The translations under genes were made by a program, and so were the position numbers. DNA of 21,924 bases. Origin: Phycisphaerae bacterium. GTDB taxonomy: Bacteria > Planctomycetota > Phycisphaerae > UBA1845 > UTPLA1. The DNA is taken from the NCBI GenBank assembly GCA_029259995.1, contig JAJDEC010000087.1:1-21924 (forward strand). Reading direction: 5' to 3'. The number at the start of each line of letters is the position of its first letter. Position 1 is the stretch's first letter. The notes beneath the pieces were generated by a model. It saw only the letters and a list, made by a program, of their open reading frames with translations, was not told the origin of the DNA and did not search any database. Below, piece by piece: positions 15,169-21,924 of this stretch.

Positions 15169-15480
15169 TTAGAAAAGGTCGATATGGTGTTCGGGCTGAA
15201 GCACGACCACCGCCTTTTTCCAAATCTTCGTTGTCCCGGTTCGCCCCTTGTATCGACGCGTCTTTCCTCGCTGGATCGACGTTCGAACATTGGCGACGCG
15301 AACGTTGTAGATTTTCTCCACAGCGTCGCGAATCTGAATCTTGTTCGACTTCTCGTGCACTTCGAAGGCATAAGCCCCGCCGCGACCAGGTCGCGACTTC
15401 GTCGCCGCATGCGACGTTTTGCTCTGGTGCGTGCCCTTCTCCGTCACGAGCGGCCGTCGAATGATGTTGAAAATATCCAT
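15169..15480 (-). CDS. rplW: 50S ribosomal protein L23
   Basis: The 103-residue protein begins MDIFNIIRRPLVTEKGTHQS and contains AYAFEVHEKSNKIQIRDAVE at about 36-55 and VRTSIQRGKTRRYKGRTGTT at about 65-84, all L23 motifs. L23 lies at the tunnel exit and is the main docking point for trigger factor and SRP. The start lies seven bases after the rplD stop. Confidence 0.97.
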   Translation of the reverse strand: MDIFNIIRRPLVTEKGTHQSKTSHAATKSRPGRGGAYAFEVHEKSNKIQIRDAVEKIYNVRVANVRTSIQRGKTRRYKGRTGTTKIWKKAVVVLQPEHHIDLF

Positions 15481-15487
15481 CGTTCCG

Positions 15488-16126
15488 CTACTCCGACTTC
15501 GTCGTCGTCAATCCGCTCGACAAGGCGGCGAATGACTCAGGGGTAAACACCAGGCTTCGAGCCTTGAGCACGTCGTAGGCATTCAGGTCAACGATCAACT
15601 TGATGTCGACCTTCGGAATATTCCGACCGCTCTTCGTCAGGTTATCATTCGGCGAACTCAGCGCCACAAGGGCCCCTCGCCCCGAATCCGCGGCCGCCAG
15701 CAGGCTGACCATCTTCTTCGTCTGCGGCTTGTCAAAAGTCATGTCTTTCAGGATCTTTGCGGATCCGGACAAGGCCTTTGCAAGAATCGCCGAATCCCTG
15801 GCCAGTCGGCGCGACTTCCGATTGAGCTTCTGCGAAAAGTCCCGGTTCTTTTTGGCGAAGGCGTGACCGCCACCGACACGAACCGGCGTTCGCAGATTGC
15901 CCGCTCGGGCGCGACCTGTGCCCTTCTGGCGATAAAGCTTCCTCGAAGCACCATGCACATCGGCACGACTCTTCGTCTGCACGGTTCCGACACGCAGATT
16001 GGCGCGATACGCGACGATCGCCTGCTTAAGCAGGGAATATCGCACACGACCGCCCAACAAATCCGGATCCAATCGCTCGGAACCGACTTGCTTACCTGCC
16101 GCATCAATGATGGGAATCTCAATCAT
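15488..16126 (-). CDS. rplD: 50S ribosomal protein L4
   Basis: The 212-residue protein (from ATG 16126, MIEIPIIDAAGKQVGSERL) shows the L4 loop KLYRQKGTGRARAGNLRTP and VRVGGGHAFAKKNRDFSQKL at about 62-100, the extension that reaches the nascent peptide tunnel. In E. coli L4 also represses its own S10 operon; whether it does here is unknown. An in-frame ATG at 16141 would add five residues (MGRVV), but the L4 family normally begins at MIEI or similar. The AGAG before 16126 is a plausible ribosome-binding site. Confidence 0.97.
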   Translation of the reverse strand: MIEIPIIDAAGKQVGSERLDPDLLGGRVRYSLLKQAIVAYRANLRVGTVQTKSRADVHGASRKLYRQKGTGRARAGNLRTPVRVGGGHAFAKKNRDFSQKLNRKSRRLARDSAILAKALSGSAKILKDMTFDKPQTKKMVSLLAAADSGRGALVALSSPNDNLTKSGRNIPKVDIKLIVDLNAYDVLKARSLVFTPESFAALSSGLTTTKSE

Positions 16127-16188
16127 GACGACTCTGCCCATCGAAAAGGGCCGCTACCGCACGTGGCGTTCGCGACCCCGATGATCCT

Positions 16189-16839
16189 TTACTTCTTTGC
16201 CTTTGCCTGCGCAATAACAAGATAGCCGCCATTCGGCCCCGGAACACAGCCCTTAACGAGGAGCAGGTTACGGTCCTTATCGACGCCTACCAACTTCTGA
16301 TTGCGGGACGTCACGCGCTCGTGACCCATGTGCCCCGACATTTTCTTGCCTTTTTTGACGCCGCGACCGAGACCGAGGTTACCGTGGCCGCCGATACTTC
16401 CACTCGATCGATGCTTTCGCTCGACACCGTGAGAAGCCTCTTTGCCGCCGAAGTTGTGACGCTTCATCACACCCTGGAAACCCTTACCGATCGTCGTGCC
16501 GACAATATCAACATGTCCGACTTCGTTCTCTTCGAAGATCTCGACCGTGACGACGTCACCGGCCTGCTTGCCCGACGCTTCGGTCAAACGAATCTCCCGA
16601 ACAAAACGCTTGGGCTTGGTATTGGCTTTCCGGGCATGACCGATTTCCGGTCGCTTGCATCTCTGCGGCTTCTTGTCCAGAAACCCGAGCTGCACTGCCT
16701 CGTAGCCATCCGTGTCCGACGTCTTGACCTGCAAGATCGAACAAGGGCCCGCCTGAATCACCGTGACGGGAATGGCATTACCATCCGCCGCGAAGATCCG
16801 CGTCATGCCGACTTTTGTTCCTAGGATCGCTGCCCTCAT
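16189..16839 (-). CDS. rplC: 50S ribosomal protein L3
   Basis: From ATG 16839 the protein is 216 residues: MRAAILGTKVGMTRIFAADG is the L3 start, and GTTIGKGFQGVMKRHNFGGK near 115-134 is the family signature, followed by GSIGGHGNLGLGRGVKKGKK. L3 is one of the two proteins that initiate 50S assembly and extends a loop toward the peptidyl transferase centre. Length is normal. It is separated from rpsJ by 156 bases, an unusually wide gap that contains a stable hairpin (16858-16881). The in-frame extension above the ATG is not homologous. Confidence 0.98.
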   Translation of the reverse strand: MRAAILGTKVGMTRIFAADGNAIPVTVIQAGPCSILQVKTSDTDGYEAVQLGFLDKKPQRCKRPEIGHARKANTKPKRFVREIRLTEASGKQAGDVVTVEIFEENEVGHVDIVGTTIGKGFQGVMKRHNFGGKEASHGVERKHRSSGSIGGHGNLGLGRGVKKGKKMSGHMGHERVTSRNQKLVGVDKDRNLLLVKGCVPGPNGGYLVIAQAKAKK

Positions 16840-16857
16840 CTGGCAAAATCCCTGTCC

Positions 16858-16881
16858 GCGGTCGACGTAACTCGTCGCCGC
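16858..16881 (-). promoter_or_regulatory. Hairpin in rplC leader
   Basis: In the RNA, GCGG-CGACG pairs with CGTCG-A-CCGC: nine base pairs with one bulged base and a five-base loop (16868-16872). It lies about 19 bases before the rplC ATG, in the 156-base gap after rpsJ. It could influence rplC translation or mark RNA processing; no ribosomal protein binding site was recognised. Confidence 0.35.
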
Positions 16882-16995
16882 TGTGCCGCGCACGATCAAC
16901 ACTCGCACGCATCGAAACCAAGTTTACACAAATGGGTTGAAGAGAAGACCAAGCAGAGGAACCTGATGCCCGCTAAACGCGAACCGGTTCATGCC

Positions 16996-17304
16996 CTACG
17001 CCTTGATCTTGACAAACACGCCCGCCGGCACAACCAGCCGATTCAGCGCTTCAACCGTCCGCGCGTTCGGTTCGAAGATATCGATCAGACGCCGATGCGT
17101 CCTCATCTCGAACTGTTCACGCGATTTCTTGTCAATATGCGGACCGCGGAGCACTGTGTACCGCTCAATCCGCGTCGGTAGAGGAATCGGGCCTCGTACG
17201 CGGGCACTCGTGCGCTTCGCCTGATCGACGATTTCCAGCGCAGAGCCATCCAACGCGCGATGGTCGTATGCCTCCATTCGGATGCGAATTCTGTCGGTAG
17301 CCAT
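16996..17304 (-). CDS. rpsJ: 30S ribosomal protein S10
   Basis: The 102-residue protein shows RIRIRMEAYDHRALD at the start, RTSARVRGPIPLPTRIERYT at about 31-50 and FEMRTHRRLIDIFEPNART at about 65-83, all S10 signatures. S10 binds the 30S head and, in bacteria, also pairs with NusB in transcription antitermination. Length is normal. It is the first gene of the ribosomal cluster in this window and has a sigma70-like promoter 65-92 bases upstream. Confidence 0.98.
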   Translation of the reverse strand: MATDRIRIRMEAYDHRALDGSALEIVDQAKRTSARVRGPIPLPTRIERYTVLRGPHIDKKSREQFEMRTHRRLIDIFEPNARTVEALNRLVVPAGVFVKIKA

Positions 17305-17368
17305 GTGCTTTTTTTGCTCCCGTTACCGCAAACGTCGCGTTTGTGCCTTCCGCAAACGCAGACGGGCA

Positions 17369-17396
17369 ATACTACTAGTGGGGCTTGGAGTGTCAA
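17369..17396 (-). promoter_or_regulatory. Sigma70-type promoter for the S10 operon
   Basis: On the minus strand, a perfect TTGACA -35 box (17391-17396) is followed by a 16-base spacer and TAGTAT (17369-17374; T, A, A and T of the consensus TATAAT match). It would start RNA about 55-60 bases before the rpsJ ATG at 17304. It lies in the 176-base gap between the EF-G gene and rpsJ, the natural place for the operon promoter. Confidence 0.65.
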
Positions 17397-17398
17397 GG

Positions 17399-17443
17399 GG
17401 CCCGGATGGCAATATTGAAAAATCCATGAAAGTTAATCCGGCC
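17399..17443 (-). repeat. Imperfect inverted repeat between EF-G gene and rpsJ
   Basis: GGCCGGAT (minus strand, 17443-17436) and ATCCGGGCC (17407-17399) can pair over eight bases with one bulge, with a 28-base AT-rich loop that includes ATTTTTC. It sits between the EF-G stop and the -35 box of the rpsJ promoter. The long loop makes a terminator role doubtful; it could equally be chance. Confidence 0.25.
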
Positions 17444-17480
17444 ATTTTCCGATAGGACAACCCGCCCAGAGGCCCGGAAT

Positions 17481-19610
17481 CTAGTCCTCGTAGCCAAACT
17501 TCTTGAGCAGCGCCTTTTGTTCCGCGGCCGGCATCGGTGCATACGCCCGGGGTTCCATCGACCAGCTCGATCGGCCCTGCGTCAACGTCCGAAGCTTCGT
17601 CGCATACTGGAACATCTCCGCCAACGGGACCTCGGCGTGGATCACGCGATCCTTTCCCCGCATCTCCGTGTCCTGAATGATCCCCCGTCGCGAGCTCAGA
17701 TCGCCGCTGACGGGGCCGAAATAGTCGTCCGGCACCAGAACTTCCAATCGCATCATCGGTTCCAGCATGACGGGCCCGGCATGCTTCACGGCATCTTCAA
17801 AGGCCGCCCGGGATGCATTCTCGAATGCGATCTCCGTGCTCTCTGATTCGTGCTGCACGACCCCCAGCAGCGTCGCCCGAACGTTCAGCAGGGGATATCC
17901 CGCCAGAGGACCCACATACAGACAATCTCGCATGCCCTGCTGAATTCCCGCCAGAAACTCCTTCCGGATTCCGGCGTCTTCCGGCAGTGCGTTTCGAAAC
18001 TCAAACGTCGGCGCTCCCGTCGCCGGCTCAAAGGCCTCAACGCGGAGCTTGACCGTCGCCTGCTGGCAACCGTTCGCCGTCGTGATCTCGAATTTCCGTT
18101 CCGATTCCGCCGATCCACGGATCGTCTCTCGATAGGCCACCAACGGCTGACCAACGTTGACAGGGACCTTGAAATCATGGGCCAGCTTGTACGTCAGGAC
18201 TTCCAGATGCAGCTCACCCATACCACTGAGAATTGTCTGGCCCGTGTCCTCATTCATCCGATGCTGGAATGTCGGGTCCTGCTTTTCCAGCTTCACAAGG
18301 GCTTCAGCGAGCGCGTCCTTGTCTTTCGTATTCTTCGGCTCGACCGACACTGCAAGAACCGGCACTGGAAACTCGATTCGACCCAACAAAACCGGGTCAT
18401 TCGCATCGCAGATCGTGTCGCCCGTCAGTGCATCTTTCAGTCCCAGCACGGCCACGATCTCCCCCGGACCCGCCCGGTCAATCTGCTCCCGCCGCTTCGC
18501 AAACATGCGAAACAACCGGCTGACATTCTCCTTCTTGCCCGTGTTGTGGATGTAGGCCCGCAGATTCGATTTGAACACGCCGCTATACACGCGAATGAAG
18601 TACAGATCGAGCGGCTTGTCCGCCACGATCTTGAAAATATAGGCCGACAACGGGTCCTTTTCGCTCGGTTTTCGAATCACGGGCGTATCGTCGTCCACCG
18701 ACTTCACGCCCATCATCGGCGGTACATCCAGCGGTGACGGCAGATAATCCACGACGCCGTCGAGCAGCCGCTGGACGCCGACGCGCTTCAGTGAACTGCC
18801 GCAAAAAATCGGCTGTGCCGAATTCGTGACAGTCGCTTTTCGCAACGCCCGCTTGATCTCCGCGACTTCCAGCGGCTTGTCGGCGAAGAACTTCTCCATC
18901 AGTTCCTCGTCATACTCCGCCGCCTTTTCCTCCAGATGCCGGCGCCAGAATTCTGCATCGTCCTTGCATTCCGCCGGAATCTCAATCTCGTCGACGCGCT
19001 CGCCCATGTCGCCGTGAAACCGATACGCCTTCATCGTCAGGAGATCGACGACGCCCTCAAATGTGCTGTCCGCGCCGATGGGGATCTGCACGGGAATCGG
19101 ATCCGACGTCAGCCGTTTTCCGATCGACTCAACGGACGCGTAAAAGTCCGCCCCCATCTTGTCCATCTTGTTGATGAAGCAGATGCGCGGCACCTTGTAT
19201 CGATCCGCCTGCCGCCAGACGGTCTCCGACTGCGCTTCAACCCCCTCTTTGGCGTCAAAGACGATGATTGCCCCATCCAGCACGCGCAGGGATCGCTCAA
19301 CTTCCGCCGTGAAATCCACGTGGCCGGGCGTATCGATCAGATTGACTGTGTGATCTTTCCACGGAAACGTGACGGCCGCGCTGAAGATGGTGATACCGCG
19401 ATCCTGCTCCTGCACGTCGAAATCCGTGGCCGTCGTGCCGTCGTCGACATCCCCCATTTTGTGCGTTTTGCCCGCATAGTAGAGGATTCGTTCCGTCGTC
19501 GTCGTCTTGCCCGCGTCGATGTGCGCCGCCACGCCGATATTCCGCAAACGGGATAAGGGCGAAGTGTCAGTGTCGGATTCGTCATCTTTCGGTTCGGCGG
19601 CGGCGGGCAT
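17481..19610 (-). CDS. fusA: Translation GTPase EF-G, resembling the EF-G2/spdEFG2 (ribosome-recycling) type
   Basis: This 709-residue translation GTPase has a complete G domain: AHIDAGKT (29-36, P-loop), RGIT (71-74), DTPGH (93-97) and NKMD (147-150), followed by EF-G domains II-V. ATG 19610 was chosen because GAGGAG lies about eight bases before it. The stretch GDVDDGTTATDF, then RGITIFSAAVTFPW and VNLIDTPGHVDFT, closely follows mitochondrial EF-G2 (GFM2) as I recall it. In domain IV, the canonical motif with GG-x-GQYGHV is missing: the segment reads ERKFEITTANGCQQATVKLR. Spirochaete and planctomycete genomes often carry two EF-Gs, one for translocation (spdEFG1) and one for recycling with RRF (spdEFG2). 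I infer the second type; a separate translocase should exist elsewhere. rpsL and rpsG are not beside it. Confidence 0.93.
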   Translation of the reverse strand: MPAAAEPKDDESDTDTSPLSRLRNIGVAAHIDAGKTTTTERILYYAGKTHKMGDVDDGTTATDFDVQEQDRGITIFSAAVTFPWKDHTVNLIDTPGHVDFTAEVERSLRVLDGAIIVFDAKEGVEAQSETVWRQADRYKVPRICFINKMDKMGADFYASVESIGKRLTSDPIPVQIPIGADSTFEGVVDLLTMKAYRFHGDMGERVDEIEIPAECKDDAEFWRRHLEEKAAEYDEELMEKFFADKPLEVAEIKRALRKATVTNSAQPIFCGSSLKRVGVQRLLDGVVDYLPSPLDVPPMMGVKSVDDDTPVIRKPSEKDPLSAYIFKIVADKPLDLYFIRVYSGVFKSNLRAYIHNTGKKENVSRLFRMFAKRREQIDRAGPGEIVAVLGLKDALTGDTICDANDPVLLGRIEFPVPVLAVSVEPKNTKDKDALAEALVKLEKQDPTFQHRMNEDTGQTILSGMGELHLEVLTYKLAHDFKVPVNVGQPLVAYRETIRGSAESERKFEITTANGCQQATVKLRVEAFEPATGAPTFEFRNALPEDAGIRKEFLAGIQQGMRDCLYVGPLAGYPLLNVRATLLGVVQHESESTEIAFENASRAAFEDAVKHAGPVMLEPMMRLEVLVPDDYFGPVSGDLSSRRGIIQDTEMRGKDRVIHAEVPLAEMFQYATKLRTLTQGRSSWSMEPRAYAPMPAAEQKALLKKFGYED

Positions 19611-19644
19611 TACGAAGCTCCTCAATGAAACTTGATGAATCTGC

Positions 19645-19667
19645 ATGCGACGGCGTTTCGCCGGCAT
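19645..19667 (-). promoter_or_regulatory. Hairpin in EF-G gene leader
   Basis: In the minus-strand RNA, ATGC-CGGCG and CGCCG-TC-GCAT pair over nine bases with a two-base bulge and an AAA loop. It lies about 35 bases before the ATG at 19610, between a candidate promoter and the ribosome-binding site, which remains unpaired. Confidence 0.3.
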
Positions 19668-19682
19668 GGAAAATCGAGGCGT

Positions 19683-19711
19683 AGCTTAGATCGACGACCG
19701 CGGGTTCACAA
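19683..19711 (-). promoter_or_regulatory. Candidate promoter for EF-G gene
   Basis: TTGTGA (minus strand, 19711-19706) is followed by a 17-base spacer and TAAGCT (19688-19683). It keeps four of six -35 bases and the T, A and final T of the -10 box. RNA would start about 65 bases before ATG 19610. The match is moderate. Confidence 0.35.
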
Positions 19712-19796
19712 CCGGATGGCGTGATCGACCGCCGAGCGCGATTCCAGATTGCCGACGATCACCCGTCAGGAGTATGGCAACGCCACGGCGCGACTC

Positions 19797-20501
19797 TCAG
19801 GCAAACTCCCCCGGGACCCGCCGATCCCGAATCCCCAGATAGGACTCCACGCATCGCTCGACGAACAACGCCTGATCGCTGTCCATCAGCCCGCTGAGAA
19901 GCTTCCGCCTGCCGCCCCCTTTCTCCGCCGCAAACAATTGATACGTCACGCTTGTCCCGTTCTTCGAATGGGAAATCTTCTGCTTGCAATAAAGCTGATC
20001 GACCTGATCCACGGGCATCCGCGTGGCGCCGAACCACGGCATCGGCTTGTGGCTCACCTGCAACTCGCGCCCGTTGACCACGATATCCGTCCGATTCACA
20101 AACCCGGCAATCGTCCAATACGTCAACCCGATGCCGACGGCGACATGTAGGATCGGGAAGACACTCATGATCCAGGGCGCATCGTCCGCCATCGCCATCT
20201 TGTACCAGAAGATCAGAAACCCATCCCAGGCGATGCAGAAGAACACGAAAAAGAACAGCATCGGCGAATACCATCGCCGCTGAACCAACAGCCGATCGCC
20301 GGATTCGCTGACTCGAATCGATTTCGGCATCGCTACGTCCTTGTCCAGAGGCCGATCATGCCGTGTGCGGCCCCTGTCGTCATCGACGATCCCGCCAAGA
20401 CTGAACAGCGCGCTGCACGATCGGCACTTCGCGGCCATCGTGTCAAGGTTCATGTCTTCAGCAGAAGTCTTCTCGCCGCACTGCGGGCAATATACGTTCA
20501 T
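19797..20501 (-). CDS. Zinc-ribbon membrane protein of unknown function
   Basis: From ATG 20501 the protein is 234 residues. It begins with a zinc ribbon, Cys5-x2-Cys8 (CPQC) and Cys26-x2-Cys29 (CRSC), followed by a charged linker. Two membrane segments lie at about 80-100 (MLFFFVFFCIAWDGFLIFWY) and 111-135 (IMSVFPILHVAVGIGLTYWT). The remainder, including NGRELQVSHKPMPWFG and NGTSVTYQLFAAEKG (about 145-200), looks like a beta-rich cytosolic domain. I recall a widespread family with this ribbon + two helices + beta domain, but no known function. A CGGAGGC lies about eight bases before the ATG, supporting this start over the longer frame that extends into the divergent region. It sits upstream of the EF-G gene in the same direction but is probably a separate unit (186-base gap with a candidate promoter). 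Confidence 0.82.
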   Translation of the reverse strand: MNVYCPQCGEKTSAEDMNLDTMAAKCRSCSALFSLGGIVDDDRGRTRHDRPLDKDVAMPKSIRVSESGDRLLVQRRWYSPMLFFFVFFCIAWDGFLIFWYKMAMADDAPWIMSVFPILHVAVGIGLTYWTIAGFVNRTDIVVNGRELQVSHKPMPWFGATRMPVDQVDQLYCKQKISHSKNGTSVTYQLFAAEKGGGRRKLLSGLMDSDQALFVERCVESYLGIRDRRVPGEFA

Positions 20502-20558
20502 GATCGACGCCTCCGGCGGGCTGTTCGCGACATCCGATGAAACTCCGGGGAATAGAAT

Positions 20559-20585
20559 GCCGTTATGCTCTATAATCGGCTTTTT
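20559..20585 (+). promoter_or_regulatory. TATAAT box within an inverted repeat followed by T-run (divergent region)
   Basis: A perfect TATAAT (20571-20576) stands 37 bases before the amidohydrolase ATG at 20614 and could be its -10 box, though no clear -35 is seen. The same bases form a stem: GCCGTTAT (20559-20566), loop GCTCT, then ATAA-T-CGGC (20572-20580) with one bulge, followed by TTTTT (20581-20585). As RNA this would look like an intrinsic terminator, yet no plus-strand gene lies just upstream. The two readings exclude each other unless transcription starts further upstream. Confidence 0.4.
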
Positions 20586-20613
20586 ATTGAGAAAGCTGCC
20601 CTGGAGCAACCGA

Positions 20614-21480
20614 ATGATCATCGACGTCCACACGCATTTGAACAACTATCACGAAGACCGGGTTCGCTCCATCACGGATTGCCTCGACAGCCTCGAACGG
20701 GACATGGAGGCGAACAACGTCGGCTACGCGCTCGTTCTCACGTCCTACAAAGTCACGGAGAATCGCCCGTCCACGGCATCTGTCATCGAGGCCACGGCTG
20801 AATACCCGCACATCTCTGTCGTCGCCGGCATCAGCTATCTGAACTACAAGGAACGCGATCTGCGGGAAGTCAGCGACTACATGCAGGCAGGCCTCGTCAA
20901 AGGCCTTAAGCTCTATCCCGGCTACGAGCCCTTCTATCCGCACGACAAGCGCTGCCAGGTCATCTACGAACTTGCCGAGGAACATGACGTGCCCGTCATG
21001 ATCCATACGGGCGACACCTACACGCCCAAGGGAAAAGTCCGCTACGCCCATCCGCTGCACATCGACGACATCGCCGTCGACTTCCCCGAAGTCAAGTTTG
21101 TCATCTGCCACCTGGGCAATCCTTGGATCCGCGACTGCATGGAAGTCGTCTATAAGAACGAGAACGTGTACACCGACGTGTCGGGCCTCGTCCTCGGCGA
21201 CTTCGAGGATCGATTCGAGAAGTTCATGCTCGGCCAGATCCGCGAGATGATTCTCTATGCCGGCGAACCGAGAAAATTCCTGTACGGCACAGACTGGCCG
21301 ATCTCCAACATGGCGTCGTACATCAAGTTCGTCAACGGACTGGGCCTGACCGACGCGGCGCTCGAGAAGATCATGTGGCGCAACGCCGCCAAGCTGTTCA
21401 AGATCAAGGCCGGCGACATGGCCGACGTCGACGACGAACCGTCGCCTCCCGGCACAAAGAAGCCCGTCTTCAAGGACTGA
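20614..21480 (+). CDS. Amidohydrolase-family (Amidohydro_2-like) metal-dependent hydrolase
   Basis: From ATG 20614 the protein is 288 residues with the TIM-barrel amidohydrolase pattern. DVHTHL gives the metal-binding His6 and His8; MIHTGD supplies His131, FVICHLGNPW supplies His166, and LYGTDWPI supplies Asp227 at the end of the barrel. GLKLYPGY near 97-104 replaces the usual Lys region. This is the Amidohydro_2 superfamily, which includes decarboxylases and hydrolases of ring or lactone substrates; the substrate cannot be told. GGAG at 20603-20606 sets the start. It is on the opposite strand from all ribosomal genes and diverges from the zinc-ribbon gene over 112 bases. The end of the protein (DMADVDDEPSPPGTKKP) is a charged tail. 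Confidence 0.93.
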   Translation: MIIDVHTHLNNYHEDRVRSITDCLDSLERDMEANNVGYALVLTSYKVTENRPSTASVIEATAEYPHISVVAGISYLNYKERDLREVSDYMQAGLVKGLKLYPGYEPFYPHDKRCQVIYELAEEHDVPVMIHTGDTYTPKGKVRYAHPLHIDDIAVDFPEVKFVICHLGNPWIRDCMEVVYKNENVYTDVSGLVLGDFEDRFEKFMLGQIREMILYAGEPRKFLYGTDWPISNMASYIKFVNGLGLTDAALEKIMWRNAAKLFKIKAGDMADVDDEPSPPGTKKPVFKD

Positions 21481-21510
21481 CAATCAGGTGTCAGCCATCA
21501 CGCCGGGTGG

Positions 21511-21537
21511 CCCATCCTTTGCGCAGCAAAAGGTGGG
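21511..21537 (+). repeat. Palindromic REP-like hairpin after amidohydrolase gene
   Basis: CCCATCCTTTGC (21511-21522), loop GCA, then GCAAAAGGTGGG (21526-21537) can pair over 12 positions with one G-U wobble and one mismatch. It starts 31 bases after the amidohydrolase stop. There is no T-run after it, so it is at most a weak terminator. The flanking GGGTGGC suggests it may belong to a dispersed palindromic repeat family, which I cannot check in this window. The 183 bases between the amidohydrolase stop and the next gene hold nothing else I recognise. Confidence 0.45.
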
Positions 21538-21663
21538 GTCACGATGATCAGCGCAGTGCGGACCGCACGAAATCGAATCGCACCCGCGCGGCGCATTCAC
21601 ACAGAGAGGCCCCGTGAACACAACAGAAGCATGAACATAGACGCATTTCTGGGATGACGATTG

Positions 21664-21924
21664 ATGTGTTTTGTCAAGACTGCGACAGGCCGGCATCGAT
21701 TGTTCGGCAAACGTGCAATCTGTCCGAAGCAAACGCCTGACCATCAATCCTTTATTGGTGGCATTCCGTGCTTGCCTGCTGGCGTCGAAACTCCGTCGTG
21801 CCACGATTGTGAACGCGTTCTAACGTTCTTTTTTCAGGTTGCGTTTCCGGCTGGGCATCCTTGGGCGGGTCTCGTGCTTTCAGTCTGGGCGTGCAAAGAA
21901 TGTGAAACAGCCGAACGAAGTCTC
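21664..21924 (+). CDS. Zinc-ribbon/DUF1963-like protein (partial, C-terminus outside window)
   Basis: An open plus-strand frame from ATG 21664 (TGA in frame at 21655-21657) runs to the right edge, giving 87 residues. It contains Cys46-x2-Cys49 (CHDC) and Cys77-x2-Cys80 (CKEC), a probable zinc ribbon. The stretch SFIGGIPCLPAGVETP (about 29-44) followed by LTFFFQVAFP (about 53-62) resembles the 'IGG-x-P-x-LP ... P ... L-x-F-x-x-Q' pattern of DUF1963/YwqG and PDCD2-like proteins. GGGATGA before the start is a fair ribosome-binding site. The minus-strand frame on the same bases is much less protein-like. Function is unknown; the family call rests on memory of the pattern and only part of the gene is visible. 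Confidence 0.62.
   Translation, partial: MCFVKTATGRHRLFGKRAICPKQTPDHQSFIGGIPCLPAGVETPSCHDCERVLTFFFQVAFPAGHPWAGLVLSVWACKECETAERSL

Noticed and set aside
20584..21483. Minus-strand frame of 299 codons opposite the amidohydrolase
   Set aside because: The plus strand has a ribosome-binding site and the full metal-ligand set; the minus frame is Val/Asp-rich with no motif.
21484..21804. Minus-strand frame of 106 codons near the right edge
   Set aside because: It is antisense to the partial DUF1963-like gene and has no motif or start signal of its own.
21811..21834. GAACG ... CGTTC followed by six T, which resembles an intrinsic terminator
   Set aside because: It lies inside the open frame of the right-edge gene (coding for ERVLTFFF), and the stem is only five pairs.
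1..21924. Search for CRISPR arrays, tRNA or rRNA genes, insertion sequences and phage genes
   Set aside because: I saw no direct-repeat array with regular spacers, no cloverleaf or rRNA segment, and no transposase or integrase motif.

Overview
This window is a bacterial chromosomal segment dominated by one very long ribosomal-protein gene cluster on the minus strand: the S10, spc and alpha operons run together, in the order S10-L3-L4-L23-L2-S19-L22-S3-L16-L29-S17-L14-L24-L5-S14-S8-L6-L18-S5-L15-secY-adk-map-L36-S13-S11-rpoA-L17. It enters just below 17.3 kb and leaves near 1.17 kb. Several traits are consistent with a planctomycete, possibly of the Phycisphaerae type: a spd/mitochondrial EF-G2-like factor next to rpsJ, lysine-rich tails on L15 and L17, a secreted protein with a CARDB-like segment, uneven Shine-Dalgarno strength, and missing rpsD, rpmD and infA. 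No rRNA gene is present, so this placement is inference.

Region by region (left to right): 1-496 is the 5' part of a secreted protein gene (minus, runs off the left edge). 672-1091 is a HIT-family hydrolase gene. 1119-1156 holds a strong hairpin just after the L17 stop. 1171-3167 is rplQ and rpoA; 3375-4386 is rpsK, rpsM and rpmJ; 4448-7325 is map, adk and secY, coupled by stop/start overlaps; 7307-16839 runs from rplO back to rplC; 16996-17304 is rpsJ, with a good sigma70-type promoter upstream (17369-17396). 17481-19610 is a GTPase gene that annotation would call fusA but whose sequence looks like the ribosome-recycling EF-G2 type. 19797-20501 is a zinc-ribbon, two-helix membrane protein. 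It is divergent from a plus-strand amidohydrolase (20614-21480). The right edge holds the start of a plus-strand gene with two CxxC pairs and a DUF1963-like segment (21664 to the edge).

Functionally, the cluster makes roughly half of the ribosomal proteins, the RNA polymerase alpha subunit, the SecY translocon channel, and two housekeeping enzymes (adenylate kinase and methionine aminopeptidase, which acts on nascent chains). A translation GTPase sits immediately upstream. No CRISPR array, prophage, transposon or tRNA/rRNA gene was seen. No wholly new system is evident; the unusual points are the EF-G type, the insertions and tails on L14, L15, L17 and RpoA, the missing genes, and several intercistronic hairpins.
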